A DNA stretch of 64,000 nt from Guptibacillus algicola (GTDB lineage: Bacteria; Bacillota; Bacilli; Bacillales; Guptibacillaceae): contig NZ_JAIVAF010000001.1 of assembly GCF_020171805.1 (NCBI RefSeq), positions 62,001 through 126,000 of the forward strand. Reading direction: 5' to 3'. The notes under the pieces were generated by a model that was given only the letters and a program-made list of their open reading frames with translations, searched no databases and was not told where the DNA came from. The position numbers and the translations under genes are program-made. Below, piece after piece: positions 1 to 7,885 of the stretch; the first letter of the stretch is position 1, and every line of letters begins with the position of its first letter.

Positions 1-891
1 GTTTTCATTACTAAGCGGTGCGCCCGGTAGAAAAATTCCTAACGCAAGAATAGTGAGAAAGATTCCGCCAGCGATCCCAGCATTCCGCAATGCTTTCGAT
101 TCAATCTTCGTAACTTGCTCTAATTCTTTTGTTACTTCTCCCTCGTACTTTCCTAGTTTCGGTTCAACGATTTTCTCAGTTACCCAAGCACCCACAACCA
201 TCAGCATGATGACTGAGAAAGACATGAAATACCAGTTATCTACTGGCGTTACGACAAGGTCATCACTGATGTTCTTTGCAACTTCTGTTGAGATTCCAGA
301 GAGTAGTGCATCTGTACCCGCGATGATAATATTCGCTGTAAAACCGGCACCAACTCCAGCAAACCCAGCAGCAAGACCTGCTATCGGATGCCTTCCAAGA
401 GTTAGAAACACCATCGCCGCAATCGGTGGGACGATAATAAAGGCTGCATCCGAAGCAAGGTTACCTAAAACGCCTGTAAAAATAACAGCATAGGTTACAA
501 AACGTGGTGGTGCATTGATAATCGTTTTCTTCATAAATGTCTGAATTAAACCGACTTTCTGCGCCAAACCAATTCCTAGCATCATTCCTAACACAAGCCC
601 AAGCGGCTTAAACTCAGTAAAGTTCGTCAACATAGAAGTCAGGATATACGAAAGTCCCTCACCGGACATTAGGCTTTTAATCGCCACTTCCTCTTTCGTA
701 CCTGGATGGACCACTTCAACATCGAACAAACTTACGACAAATGATAATAATATGATTCCAACTGATAAATAAACAAACAGCATAAAAGGATGAGGTAGTT
801 TATTTCCCGCTCGTTCCACTCCATCAAGAATCTTTGACACGATCGACTTCTTTTCAACTTCATAGCTATCTTTCTGGTCATGTAAGCTCAA
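1..891 (-). CDS. AbgT-family transporter, N-terminal part (cut by window edge)
   Basis: About 297 residues of a polytopic membrane protein are visible; the C-terminus lies beyond base 1. It reads as an AbgT-type carrier, the family of the p-aminobenzoyl-glutamate importer AbgT and the sulfonamide exporter MtrF. Seen: a charged cytoplasmic N-terminus, hydrophobic helices starting at about residue 35 (PFMLFVYLSVGIILLS), and the Gly/Ala-rich family stretch GNLASDAAFIIVPPIAA followed by GVGAGFTANIIIAGTD at about residues 150-200. The TTG start at 891 lies 7 nt after a GAGGGGG ribosome site; an ATG six bases upstream (897) has only 1 nt of spacing and is less likely. The gene stands alone and faces the window edge. 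The substrate cannot be told from the sequence. Confidence 0.85.
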   Translation of the reverse strand, partial: MSLHDQKDSYEVEKKSIVSKILDGVERAGNKLPHPFMLFVYLSVGIILLSFVVSLFDVEVVHPGTKEEVAIKSLMSGEGLSYILTSMLTNFTEFKPLGLVLGMMLGIGLAQKVGLIQTFMKKTIINAPPRFVTYAVIFTGVLGNLASDAAFIIVPPIAAMVFLTLGRHPIAGLAAGFAGVGAGFTANIIIAGTDALLSGISTEVAKNISDDLVVTPVDNWYFMSFSVIMLMVVGAWVTEKIVEPKLGKYEGEVTKELEQVTKIESKALRNAGIAGGIFLTILALGIFLPGAPLSNEN

Positions 892-1171
892 GGCCATTCC
901 CCCTCTTTATTTTCGGACATTTTCCTTATTTATTCCGTTAATAAATACACTAACGCATTTTAGCTATTTATTAAAGCATTTTTCAGAAAATTTATTGAGA
1001 GAAAACCTAACCTTCTATTTACGAATGCATTCAGCTCAAGTGTTATAGCACGTATATTCGTGTTAATTTTTTCAGAATATTTCAATCCATAGTTGAATAA
1101 ACGGGAGGGGTTGGGTACGCCTTCGTTATTGCTATTCGATACTTCCGTTTTTTTTGGAAGTTTTCGGAAAC
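892..1171. other. AT-rich intergenic region, no gene seen
   Basis: About 280 AT-rich bases between the transporter start and the terminator of the dehydrogenase gene. It must hold the transporter promoter. I see no convincing -35/-10 pair, no tRNA-like or riboswitch-like core and no conserved-looking reading frame. A 78-codon frame here has no ribosome site and low-complexity composition, so I left it out. Confidence 0.5.
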
Positions 1172-1203
1172 AAAAAAGAACCCAATGAATTCTCATTGGG
1201 TTC
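1172..1203 (-). terminator. Rho-independent terminator of the dehydrogenase gene
   Basis: An 11-bp perfect stem (1178-1188 with 1193-1203, sequence GAACCCAATGA) with a 4-nt loop, followed on the minus strand by six T. It starts 19 bp after the stop codon of the short-chain dehydrogenase. Confidence 0.9.
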
Positions 1204-1221
1204 TAGCTTATGTTCGCTAGC

Positions 1222-1962
1222 TTATTTCTGCATCGGACGAACGACTACTTCATTCACATTCACGTAATCAGGCTGTGTGACAGCATAGACTACTGAACGC
1301 GCGATATCTTCAGCCTGAAGTTTCTTCATTGAAGATGCACGATCTTTAAACATTTCTAGCACTTCATCATCCGTGATATGATTTGTCAGTTCTGACTCAA
1401 CAGCACCAGGAGAAATGTTTGTTACACGTACTCCAGTTTTAGAAAGTTCTTTTTCTAGCCCCATTGAAAGTGCTCTAACAGCATACTTCGTTGCGCTGTA
1501 TACACTACTTGATGGGAATACTTCGTGTCCTGCAACACTAGAGACGTTAACGATATGTCCACTCTCTTGCTTTAACATATCTGGTAAGACAGCGTGAACA
1601 CCGTGAAGAACACCATTGATGTTAACATCAACCATTTGAGTCCACTGATCAACTTCATCATTTTTCATAAACGAAAGCAACATCACACCAGCATTGTTAA
1701 TAATCATATCAACTTTGCCGTATGTATCCTTCGCTTGTTGTACCAAGTTTTCCATATCTTCCTTTTTTGTTACGTCGGTTTTCACAACGAGAGCTTTACC
1801 ATTTGATTGGTCATTCAAAGACTGAGCGAGGTCCGTTAGCTTTTCTTCACGGCGTGCTGCGAGCACAACGTTCGCTCCTTCGTCAGCTAGGTGTCTAGCA
1901 ATCGCTTCACCTATACCGCTGCTTGCTCCTGTTACGAGGACGACTTTACCTTCAAGTTTCAT
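1222..1962 (-). CDS. Short-chain dehydrogenase/reductase (SDR), NAD(P)-dependent
   Basis: A 246-residue classical SDR, the usual family length. Seen in order: the Rossmann motif TGASSGIG near residue 12, an AARR stretch after beta-2 (arginines that usually mean NADPH preference), NNAG near residue 90, the catalytic serine in VNVSSVAG and the YSATKYA active-site Tyr/Lys near residue 155. The C-terminus VVVRPMQK is typical of the YdfG-like SDRs that act on small hydroxy acids or serine-like alcohols, but the substrate is not determinable. I place the start at 1962 (MKLEGK), 7 nt after AAAGGGG; ATG 1968 is too close to that site. Monocistronic, with its own terminator. Confidence 0.85.
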   Translation of the reverse strand: MKLEGKVVLVTGASSGIGEAIARHLADEGANVVLAARREEKLTDLAQSLNDQSNGKALVVKTDVTKKEDMENLVQQAKDTYGKVDMIINNAGVMLLSFMKNDEVDQWTQMVDVNINGVLHGVHAVLPDMLKQESGHIVNVSSVAGHEVFPSSSVYSATKYAVRALSMGLEKELSKTGVRVTNISPGAVESELTNHITDDEVLEMFKDRASSMKKLQAEDIARSVVYAVTQPDYVNVNEVVVRPMQK

Positions 1963-2071
1963 TTTCATTCCCCTTTCAAAATATGATCTCACACTACGAG
2001 ACTAACACAGTATTCCCCAATCATTGAGTAACCTGCTCAGGAAGTGTGCCATCATTTCAATTCATAATAAA

Positions 2072-2097
2072 AAAACTCGGGAGCTATCCCGAGTTTT
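2072..2097 (-). terminator. Intrinsic terminator of folD
   Basis: An 11-bp stem (2072-2082 with 2087-2097) with loop GCTA, rich in A/T at its base so that it can act in both directions. It begins just past the folD stop codon; on the minus strand the T residues come from the A-run at 2069-2075. Confidence 0.85.
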
Positions 2098-2100
2098 CGA

Positions 2101-2946
2101 TTATTGAGGAATCGATCTTTCTGCTGAATCTACGGTGTGTTTTAGCAGCATCGCAATCGTGACAGGGCCAACTCCTCCTGGTACTGGTGTGATGGCAGAC
2201 GCCTTTTCTTTTGCAGTTTCATATTCAACATCACCGATGTTTCCCTTGTTATAGCCAGCGTCAAGTACGACTGCCCCCTCTTTTATCCATTCACCTTTAA
2301 TGAATTCAGGCTTCCCAACTGCAGCAACCACAATGTCTGCCTGCTTAACGTGCGAGGCCAAGTTAGCCGTACGAGAATGACATGTCGTCACAGTAGCATT
2401 TTGATTTAATAAGAGTGCACCTACGGGCTTACCAAGAATAGGGCTTCTACCTACAACAACTGCATGCTTTCCTTCCGGATTTATGTCGTAGTCTTCCATG
2501 ATCTTCATGATAGCAGCAGGTGTACAAGAAGGATAAGTTCCAAAACCAAGAGCTGTCTGACCATATCCCTCACTCGTTACGCCATCTACGTCTTTTTCGA
2601 TCGCGATCGTTTCAAAAGCTAATCGTTCGTCGATTTGAGATGGAACAGGATGTTGAAGTAAAATGCCATGGACCGATGAATCACGGTTTAATTCTTCAAT
2701 TGTTTCGAGTAGCGTCTCTGTCGTTGTATCTTCCGGAAGATGAATCTTCTTCGATAAGATTCCAATACGCTCACAAGCGTTCCCCTTCATTCGTACATAC
2801 GTTTCAGAAGACGGATCATCTCCAACTAGAATCGTTGCGAGGCTGGGCGTAACACCGTGAACCTTAAGGGATTCCACTCTTTCTTTCAGCACATCTTTAA
2901 TTCGATTTGCTACTGCTTTCCCATCTAATAGCTTGTCTTGTGTCAT
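2101..2946 (-). CDS. folD: Bifunctional methylenetetrahydrofolate dehydrogenase/cyclohydrolase FolD
   Basis: 281 residues, normal FolD length. It interconverts 5,10-methylene-, methenyl- and 10-formyl-tetrahydrofolate in the cytoplasm and supplies one-carbon units for purines and formyl-Met. Seen: YVRMKGNACERIGI near residue 50, with the Tyr-x-x-x-Lys catalytic pair; the QHPVP substrate loop near 100; the NADP site VVGRSPILGKPVG near 165; and the family signature PVPGGVGPVT near 260. ATG 2946 follows AGGAGG with 8 nt of spacing. It is transcribed alone behind a ZTP riboswitch and ends in a strong terminator, so purine/folate status (ZTP) probably controls it. Confidence 0.97.
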   Translation of the reverse strand: MTQDKLLDGKAVANRIKDVLKERVESLKVHGVTPSLATILVGDDPSSETYVRMKGNACERIGILSKKIHLPEDTTTETLLETIEELNRDSSVHGILLQHPVPSQIDERLAFETIAIEKDVDGVTSEGYGQTALGFGTYPSCTPAAIMKIMEDYDINPEGKHAVVVGRSPILGKPVGALLLNQNATVTTCHSRTANLASHVKQADIVVAAVGKPEFIKGEWIKEGAVVLDAGYNKGNIGDVEYETAKEKASAITPVPGGVGPVTIAMLLKHTVDSAERSIPQ

Positions 2947-2993
2947 TTATCGATTCCTCCTAGACAGTGTTAAGAAATAAGGGTTTCTCATTT

Positions 2994-3065
2994 CTTCGCC
3001 CAGACGACCGGCTTTATTCATTACAGCTCCCTTGTGGTTACTTCCACATGTGTCGTCAGTTACTG
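2994..3065 (-). promoter_or_regulatory. ZTP (pfl) riboswitch upstream of folD
   Basis: Read on the minus strand, the leader contains the conserved ZTP aptamer elements in the right order: an ACTGACGACA segment, the hairpin GTGGAAGTAACCAC followed by AAGGGAGC, a variable linker, then GCCGGTCGTCTGGGC. The family consensus has ACCAC-x-GGGAGC and GCCGACCGCCUGGGC at these places. It senses the purine intermediate ZTP/ZMP, a marker of 10-formyl-THF shortage, and folD is one of its classical targets. Between aptamer and start, AAGAAAT and ATTTCTT could pair, but there is no U-tract, so control of translation or an alternative helix is as likely as termination. Confidence 0.92.
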
Positions 3066-3210
3066 CAATAAGGTTTCTACGGATATAGTAGCATATGAGG
3101 TGTGAAAATCAAGTGAAACCCTTTAAAACACCTTAGAAAGTTAATGATAAACCACTCCACACATACATCGTTCGTCTTTTTCTATTTCTTCTTTATTCAA
3201 AACAATAAAT

Positions 3211-3244
3211 AAAACCCCTGAACAGTTTACCCGTTCAGAGGTTT
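3211..3244 (-). terminator. Terminator of the tRNA cluster
   Basis: On the minus strand AACCTCTGAAC pairs with GTTCAGGGGTT around an 8-nt loop, followed by TTTTATTT. It lies 8 bp after the last tRNA (Arg-TCT). Confidence 0.85.
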
Positions 3245-3251
3245 AGAGGTA

Positions 3252-3325
3252 TGCGCCTTAGAGGATTCGAACCTCTGACCCACAGCTTAGAAGGCTGTTG
3301 CTCTATCCTGCTGAGCTAAAGGCGC
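3252..3325 (-). tRNA. tRNA-Arg(TCT)
   Basis: A complete cloverleaf: acceptor GCGCCTT/AAGGCGC with discriminator A, TTCGAATCC T-loop, and anticodon loop CTTCTAA giving anticodon TCT. The 3' CCA is not encoded. Last gene of the cluster, about 85 bp from its neighbour. Confidence 0.96.
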
Positions 3326-3410
3326 ATGGTAGTATGAGTGATACAATAACTGAAAGTTAGTATATCATGTTTTTCCTTAATGGAAAAGACCTTTAAATAA
3401 AAATATGTAA

Positions 3411-3484
3411 TGGAGCGGGTGATGGGAATCGAACCCACGACATCAGCTTGGAAGGCTGAGGTTTTACCACTAAACTACACCCGC
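3411..3484 (-). tRNA. tRNA-Gly(TCC)
   Basis: Acceptor GCGGGTG/CACCCGC with discriminator T and encoded CCA. The anticodon loop CTTCCAA gives TCC; the T-loop is GGTTCGATTCC. Confidence 0.96.
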
Positions 3485-3488
3485 AAGA

Positions 3489-3563
3489 TGGCTGGGCTAG
3501 CTGGATTCGAACCAGCGCATGACGGAATCAAAATCCGTTGCCTTACCGCTTGGCTATAGCCCA
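3489..3563 (-). tRNA. tRNA-Gln(TTG)
   Basis: Starts TGGGCTATAGCC, as Gln tRNAs typically do, with a weak U1-A72 pair. The anticodon loop TTTTGAT gives TTG. CCA is encoded. Confidence 0.96.
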
Positions 3564-3566
3564 ACA

Positions 3567-3651
3567 TGGTGGAGGGGGACGGATTCGAACCGCCGAACCC
3601 TGAGGGAGCGGATTTACAGTCCGCCGCGTTTAGCCACTTCGCTACCCCTCC
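3567..3651 (-). tRNA. tRNA-Tyr(GTA)
   Basis: 85 nt with a long variable arm, as in bacterial Tyr tRNA. The anticodon loop CTGTAAA gives GTA. Acceptor GGAGGGG/CCCCTCC, CCA encoded. Confidence 0.96.
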
Positions 3652-3673
3652 ACGATCAAATTATTAGATGATA

Positions 3674-3750
3674 TGGTAGCGGCGGAGGGGATCGAACCCC
3701 CGACCTCACGGGTATGAACCGTACGCTCTAGCCAGCTGAGCTACACCGCC
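3674..3750 (-). tRNA. tRNA-Met(CAT), probably elongator
   Basis: Acceptor GGCGGTG, anticodon CAT in loop TTCATAC, CCA encoded. A CAT anticodon can also mean tRNA-Ile2 (lysidine-modified). The D-arm and acceptor look like the Bacillus elongator Met tRNA, and the G1-C72 type pair excludes the initiator. Confidence 0.9.
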
Positions 3751-3763
3751 ACTTGAAGTGTGA

Positions 3764-3840
3764 TGGTCGGGAAGACAGGATTTGAACCTGCGACCCCTTG
3801 GTCCCAAACCAAGTGCTCTGCCAAGCTGAGCTACTTCCCG
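3764..3840 (-). tRNA. tRNA-Pro(TGG)
   Basis: Acceptor CGGGAAG/CTTCCCG, discriminator A, CCA encoded. The anticodon loop TTTGGGA gives TGG. Confidence 0.96.
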
Positions 3841-3862
3841 ATCGTATCACTAAATTATGTAT

Positions 3863-3939
<77 letters not shown>

Positions 3940-3945
3940 ATATAT

Positions 3946-4030
3946 TGGTGCGGGTGAAGGGACTCGAACCCCCACGTCGTAAGACACTAGATCCTAAGTC
4001 TAGCGCGTCTGCCAATTCCGCCACACCCGC
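3946..4030 (-). tRNA. tRNA-Leu(TAG)
   Basis: 85 nt with a long variable arm. The anticodon loop CTTAGGA gives TAG. Acceptor GCGGGTG/CACCCGC, CCA encoded. First gene of the cluster, next to the promoter. Confidence 0.96.
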
Positions 4031-4062
4031 ATGTGGTTTCTTTCGTTTCGGCGACAATTAAT

Positions 4063-4092
4063 ATATTAACACTGCTAAAGGATTAAAGTCAA
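4063..4092 (-). promoter_or_regulatory. Sigma-A promoter of the tRNA cluster
   Basis: On the minus strand TTGACT (4087-4092), an 18-nt spacer and TAATAT (4063-4068), about 33 bp before tRNA-Leu. The position and quality suit a single promoter for all eight tRNAs. Confidence 0.75.
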
Positions 4093-4141
4093 TCATTATT
4101 CTAAGAAAATTTAATAGCTTTTCGAGCTTCTTATGTAAGCG

Positions 4142-4171
4142 TTGACAGCTTCTCTTTCTTTACAATACGAT
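4142..4171 (+). promoter_or_regulatory. Sigma-A promoter of kynU
   Basis: TTGACA at 4142-4147, an 18-nt spacer and TACGAT at 4166-4171. It lies 25 bp before the kynU start and is divergent from the tRNA promoter. Confidence 0.65.
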
Positions 4172-4196
4172 TATGTAAGTAAAGGAGCTGAATAAA

Positions 4197-5474
4197 TTGA
4201 GTGTACCACAGTCCATTTATCATGCAAAAGAGTTAGATCGTAATGATCATCTTAACGGCTTTAAAGATGAATTTTACACACCTGAGCATTCCATCTATAT
4301 GGATGGTAATTCTCTAGGCCTTCTTTCAAAAAGAGCTGAGTCAGCACTTCTACAATCTATGGAGGATTGGAAAACTCATGGAATAAACGGCTGGACAGAT
4401 GCCAAGCAACCATGGTTCTATATGGCAGAAGAGCTTGGTAAGATGACTGCCCCACTTATCGGAGCAAAGGAAGAAGAAACAATAACGACTGGATCCATCA
4501 CTACAAACCTCCATCAGATGCTATCTACCTTTTATAAGCCACAAGGCAGCAAAATGAAAATACTCGCCGATTCACTTACTTTCCCATCAGATATTTATGC
4601 GATTAAAGCACAACTAGAGTTGCATGGACTTGACCCTGAGGAACACCTTATTCAAGTAAATAGTTCGGATGGTCGAACGATTAATGAGGACGACATCATA
4701 AATAAGATGACGTGTGAGGTCGCCTTAATCCTCCTCCCTTCTGTTCTGTATCGTAGTGGTCAGTTACTCGACATCAAAAAAATAACAAAAGCAGCACACG
4801 AAAAGGATATTGTCATTGGCTTTGACCTTGCCCATTCGATCGGTGTTATCCCACATGATTTACATGAATGGGGTGTCGATTTTGCTGTTTGGTGTACCTA
4901 CAAATATTTGAACAGCGGCCCAGGTGGAGTAGGTGGGCTTTATGTTCACGAAAAACATCTTGGTCAGAAGCCTGGTCTCGCAGGCTGGTTTAGTTCAAAG
5001 AAAGATGTGCAGTTCGATATGAGTCACGACCTTGACCACGCTCAGTCAGCGGGAGCTTTCCAAATTGGAACGCCTCATATTTTTAGTATGTCTACATTAA
5101 TTGGGTCTCTTGAGATATTTTCTGAAGCAGGAATTCATCATATCCGTGAAAAATCACTGAAACTTACGAGATACTTAATGGATTTAACTAACGAGAAGTT
5201 ACTTGATTATGGATTCACGATAGCAAATCCTAATGAAGACCATAGACGCGGAGGACACGTTTGTTTAGAACACCCAGAAGCTGCGAGAATATGTAAGGCA
5301 TTGAAAAATAGCGGTGTGGTGCCAGATTTCAGAGCTCCTAACGTTATTCGTTTAGCGCCGATCGCCCTGTATACCTCATTCGAGGATGTATGGAACGTTG
5401 TACATATACTTGAGGAAATCATGGATTCCAAAAAGTATGAACAATACTCGAATAATCGAAATATCATTGCTTAA
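4197..5474 (+). CDS. kynU: Kynureninase
   Basis: 425 residues, standard length for this cytoplasmic PLP enzyme, which cleaves L-kynurenine to anthranilate and alanine (also 3-hydroxykynurenine). Seen: the family N-terminal motif [10 protein letters not shown] near residue 35; the fold-type-I Asp in GFDLAHSIG near 215; the PLP-binding Lys at about residue 236 in [10 protein letters not shown]; and a C-terminal [14 protein letters not shown]. The TTG start at 4197 follows AAAGGAG at 9 nt. No kynA (tryptophan dioxygenase) or kynB (formamidase) is adjacent. The free-standing gene could salvage external kynurenine into anthranilate for the trp pathway (inference). Confidence 0.95.
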   Translation: MSVPQSIYHAKELDRNDHLNGFKDEFYTPEHSIYMDGNSLGLLSKRAESALLQSMEDWKTHGINGWTDAKQPWFYMAEELGKMTAPLIGAKEEETITTGSITTNLHQMLSTFYKPQGSKMKILADSLTFPSDIYAIKAQLELHGLDPEEHLIQVNSSDGRTINEDDIINKMTCEVALILLPSVLYRSGQLLDIKKITKAAHEKDIVIGFDLAHSIGVIPHDLHEWGVDFAVWCTYKYLNSGPGGVGGLYVHEKHLGQKPGLAGWFSSKKDVQFDMSHDLDHAQSAGAFQIGTPHIFSMSTLIGSLEIFSEAGIHHIREKSLKLTRYLMDLTNEKLLDYGFTIANPNEDHRRGGHVCLEHPEAARICKALKNSGVVPDFRAPNVIRLAPIALYTSFEDVWNVVHILEEIMDSKKYEQYSNNRNIIA

Positions 5475-5483
5475 ACGTATAAA

Positions 5484-5528
5484 AACCTCCTCATCATTCA
5501 ATATTAAGAGTGATTGAATTTAAGGAGG
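5484..5528 (+). promoter_or_regulatory. Hairpin that sequesters the coat-gene ribosome site
   Basis: CCTCCT (5486-5491) is the exact complement of AGGAGG (5523-5528), the Shine-Dalgarno of the next gene. Inside it ATTCAAT (5496-5502) pairs with ATTGAAT (5513-5519). No T-run follows, so this is not a terminator for kynU. It would hide the ribosome site in kynU read-through RNA. Confidence 0.6.
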
Positions 5529-5535
5529 GAATCCC

Positions 5536-5721
5536 ATGGAGCAGTTAAACGAATTGGAGTTACAAAACCTTCGCCACATGATCGGTGGTCACGAAACGCT
5601 AGCGAATAAGCTTGATGACTATGCAGCGACGTGTACGTGTCCTGAGTTGAAACAGATGCTGCAAAAAGATGCACAAGATGCAAGAAATACAAAACAACAA
5701 CTTATGTCATTTTTAGGTTAA
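5536..5721 (+). CDS. CotF-like spore coat protein, short N-terminal type
   Basis: 61 residues, starting MEQLNELELQNLRHMIGGHE. It resembles the first half of the four-helix CotF/YhcQ-like coat proteins: a helix with LNxLELQNLRH, a conserved GGHE, and a Cys pair in TCTCPELKQM. ATG 5536 has an AGGAGGG site 7 nt upstream, which can be paired off by the upstream hairpin. The next gene follows after 13 bp and supplies a longer CotF-like protein, so the two probably act together in the spore coat. Family assignment is by pattern; the exact coat layer is unknown. Confidence 0.75.
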   Translation: MEQLNELELQNLRHMIGGHETLANKLDDYAATCTCPELKQMLQKDAQDARNTKQQLMSFLG

Positions 5722-5734
5722 GGAGGAGTACGTG

Positions 5735-5998
5735 ATGAATGAAAAAGATATGGTGAACGATTATTTATCAGCTCTTAATGGAAGCTTGAGCGAATATGGA
5801 AGCGTCATTTCACAATGTGATAACCAACAGCTTAGACAAGCACTTCAACAAATACGCAATACAGATGAACAAAGACAATACAGTCTTTATCAATATGCAA
5901 AACAAAAAGGCTACTATCAACCAGCCGAACCTGCAGATATGCAGGAAGTTCAAAACGTAAAGAATCAGCTTAACGGACCTCAACAGCCTCAGCAATAA
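5735..5998 (+). CDS. CotF-like spore coat protein
   Basis: 87 residues, Gln-rich and hydrophilic. The pattern NEKDMVNDYLSALN, then helices with CDNQQLRQALQQIRN and a YQYAKQKGYYQPA tail, is characteristic of the coat F domain found in several Bacillus coat proteins. I prefer ATG 5735 (8 nt after AGGAGG) over the overlapping GTG 5732. It forms a two-gene unit with the preceding short coat protein and is followed by a strong terminator. Expression during sporulation is expected, but I could not identify a sigma-E/K promoter. Confidence 0.8.
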   Translation: MNEKDMVNDYLSALNGSLSEYGSVISQCDNQQLRQALQQIRNTDEQRQYSLYQYAKQKGYYQPAEPADMQEVQNVKNQLNGPQQPQQ

Positions 5999-6019
5999 AA
6001 AAACTCCTCCATAATACCT

Positions 6020-6048
6020 AACAGCCGGAACAATCTGGCTGTTTTTTT
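6020..6048 (+). terminator. Terminator of the coat gene pair
   Basis: AACAGCC pairs with GGCTGTT around a short loop, followed by seven T. Confidence 0.9.
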
Positions 6049-6141
6049 ATGCCATTTCACTTATTTCCTACTAAATCGCGTTTCACATTCCCTAATTATG
6101 GATATTTACGTTATACAGTATATTCTTAGGGAGCGATACTT

Positions 6142-7524
6142 ATGGAGACTTTTATGAATGCCGTCACGGAATTCTCAGGTTTTATCTGGGGCTATCCGAT
6201 GATGATTCTACTTTTAGGTGGAGGGCTTTTCTTGACCATCCGATTAGGATTCTTCCAAATCCTCTTCTTTCCTCACGCACTAAAGCACACGATCGGAAAA
6301 ATTTTTGAAAAAGAAAAAGGCGATGGCACGATTTCACCTTTTCAAGCTTTCACATCTGCACTTGCTTCAACCGCTGGGGCTACAAACATCGTAGGTGTAC
6401 CTGTTGCGATTGCATTTGGTGGTCCTGGGGCAATTTTTTGGATGTGGGTCGTCGCGATTATCGGTATGTCAACAAAATACTCTGAAATCGTTTTGGGGAT
6501 CAAGTATCGAGAGAAAAACAAAGATGGCGTATTTGTTGGTGGACCTATGTACTACATACGAAAAGGTTTGAACTGGAAGTTTGCATCATGGTTATTTGCT
6601 TTTGGACTTATGATCGAAATTATTCCTGGTGTTATGGTTCAAACTAACTCTATTTCTACACTTACAGAAGGGTCATTTGGCCTCCCAACTTGGTTAACTG
6701 GAATCATCCTGATGGTACTCATCACAATCGTCGTATTTGGAGGAATAAAAAGAATCGGATCAGTTGCAGAAAAAATCGTACCGTTTATGATCCTTACATA
6801 TATTGGAGGCGCGATCGGGGTCATGGTCATTAATATCGATCAATTCCCTGAAGTTATGAAATTAATATTCGTACATGCCTTTCAACCCATCTCTGCCGCT
6901 GGGGGTTTTGCAGGAGCAGGATTTGCTGCAGCGGTTCGTTGGGGTCTTGCCCGAGGCTTATACTCGAATGAAGCTGGTATGGGAACAGCTTCGATCGCGC
7001 ATTCGGCAGCACAAACCCCTCACCCTAGTCGTCAAGGGTTATGGGGCATATTCAGCGTATTTATTGATACGATCGTCCTTTGTACAGTGACAGCCTTTAC
7101 CGTTCTCGTGTCTGGTGCTTGGAAGGATGTAAAGCCTTCGAAAGCTTCTGACATGGTATCAGATGCTTTCGCTGGCTTAATGGGAGAAACATGGGGGCCT
7201 ATATTTGTTTCATCCCTTCTTCTCATTTTTGTTATTAGTACGATCGGTGTCCTGATTTTTTATGGAGAAAAACAAGCAGAATACTTATATGGTTCTAAGG
7301 CTTCAAAAGTGATGAGATTCGTTTATATAGCCGCTGTATTTGTAGGCGCAATTGGAGGACTTCAATTTGTATGGGAATTAGTGGATATTACACTAGCTCT
7401 GTTTGTCATACCAAACGTCATCGCAATCTTATTCTTAAGTAAAGAAGTAAAAGAAATGACGGACGACTACAAACATAATTTCTTAAAACAATCACAAAAG
7501 AAAGATCAAACATTTAGTGGATGA
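6142..7524 (+). CDS. Alanine/glycine:sodium symporter (AGCS family, AlsT-like)
   Basis: 460 residues with about ten predicted membrane helices. It imports alanine or glycine with Na+ (some members H+) across the cytoplasmic membrane. Seen: ISPFQAFTSALASTAGATNIVGV near residues 65-85, the AGCS substrate/sodium site; FGGPGAIFWMWVVAIIGMSTKYSE at about 92-115; and GLYSNEAGMGTASIAHSAA at about 273-290, the second hallmark. The ATG at 6142 follows GGGAG at 7 nt. It is monocistronic between a terminator and a small sporulation gene. No T-box or riboswitch precedes it. Substrate choice among Ala, Gly and Gln cannot be read from the sequence. Confidence 0.93.
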   Translation: METFMNAVTEFSGFIWGYPMMILLLGGGLFLTIRLGFFQILFFPHALKHTIGKIFEKEKGDGTISPFQAFTSALASTAGATNIVGVPVAIAFGGPGAIFWMWVVAIIGMSTKYSEIVLGIKYREKNKDGVFVGGPMYYIRKGLNWKFASWLFAFGLMIEIIPGVMVQTNSISTLTEGSFGLPTWLTGIILMVLITIVVFGGIKRIGSVAEKIVPFMILTYIGGAIGVMVINIDQFPEVMKLIFVHAFQPISAAGGFAGAGFAAAVRWGLARGLYSNEAGMGTASIAHSAAQTPHPSRQGLWGIFSVFIDTIVLCTVTAFTVLVSGAWKDVKPSKASDMVSDAFAGLMGETWGPIFVSSLLLIFVISTIGVLIFYGEKQAEYLYGSKASKVMRFVYIAAVFVGAIGGLQFVWELVDITLALFVIPNVIAILFLSKEVKEMTDDYKHNFLKQSQKKDQTFSG

Positions 7525-7622
7525 AATAGGTAATCCCCTTGTTTTTCCGCTCTTGCCTATATCGTTTCTAGACGAATGCATATAGTGATAAAGAAAGAGA
7601 AAGTCTAAGGGGGACCACAATT

Positions 7623-7778
7623 ATGAATTATGGAAATGCACCATATCCAAATGAGCCATATAACCAGGTCGGCGGTGCAAGCATGCCTTATTATGGGTGT
7701 AATAATGGCAATGGCTTTGCGTTAATCGTTGTTCTATTTATCTTACTCATCATCGTAGGTGCTGCTTTTGTAAAGTGA
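7623..7778 (+). CDS. YjcZ-family small sporulation protein
   Basis: 51 residues. A Tyr/Asn/Pro/Gly-rich head (NYGNAPYPNEPYNQ, PYYGCNNGNG) is followed by one membrane helix FALIVVLFILLIIVGAAF ending in VK. This is the layout of the YjcZ/YhbH-like tiny sporulation proteins of Bacillus (glycine-rich start, C-terminal anchor). The ribosome site AAGGGGG lies about 9 nt before the ATG. A CATATAGT box about 60 bp upstream resembles a sigma-E/K -10 region, but I could not pair it with a good -35. A strong terminator follows directly. Confidence 0.8.
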   Translation: MNYGNAPYPNEPYNQVGGASMPYYGCNNGNGFALIVVLFILLIIVGAAFVK

Positions 7779-7788
7779 TAGATAGCGA

Positions 7789-7819
7789 AGACAGGAACAT
7801 ATCGTTCCTGTCTTTTTTT
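7789..7819 (+). terminator. Terminator of the YjcZ-like gene
   Basis: A 10-bp stem (AGACAGGAAC with GTTCCTGTCT), a 5-nt loop and a T-run. Confidence 0.92.
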
Positions 7820-7885
7820 ATAAATTGTAAGGTAACCCCATGACTGATATGATTATTTTGAAAGAGTCATAAGGAAGTGAAGAAT

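Noticed and set aside
53-493. 146-codon plus-strand reading frame
   Set aside because: Antisense to the AbgT transporter gene; no ribosome site, and the transporter frame reads as a clean family member.
960-1196. 78-codon minus-strand frame
   Set aside because: Starts inside the terminator of the dehydrogenase gene, no ribosome site, no recognisable composition.
3370-3387. Hairpin between tRNA-Gly and tRNA-Arg(TCT) as a terminator
   Set aside because: Only 6 A/T-rich base pairs and no T-run on the minus strand; the cluster is better ended by the hairpin at 3211-3244.
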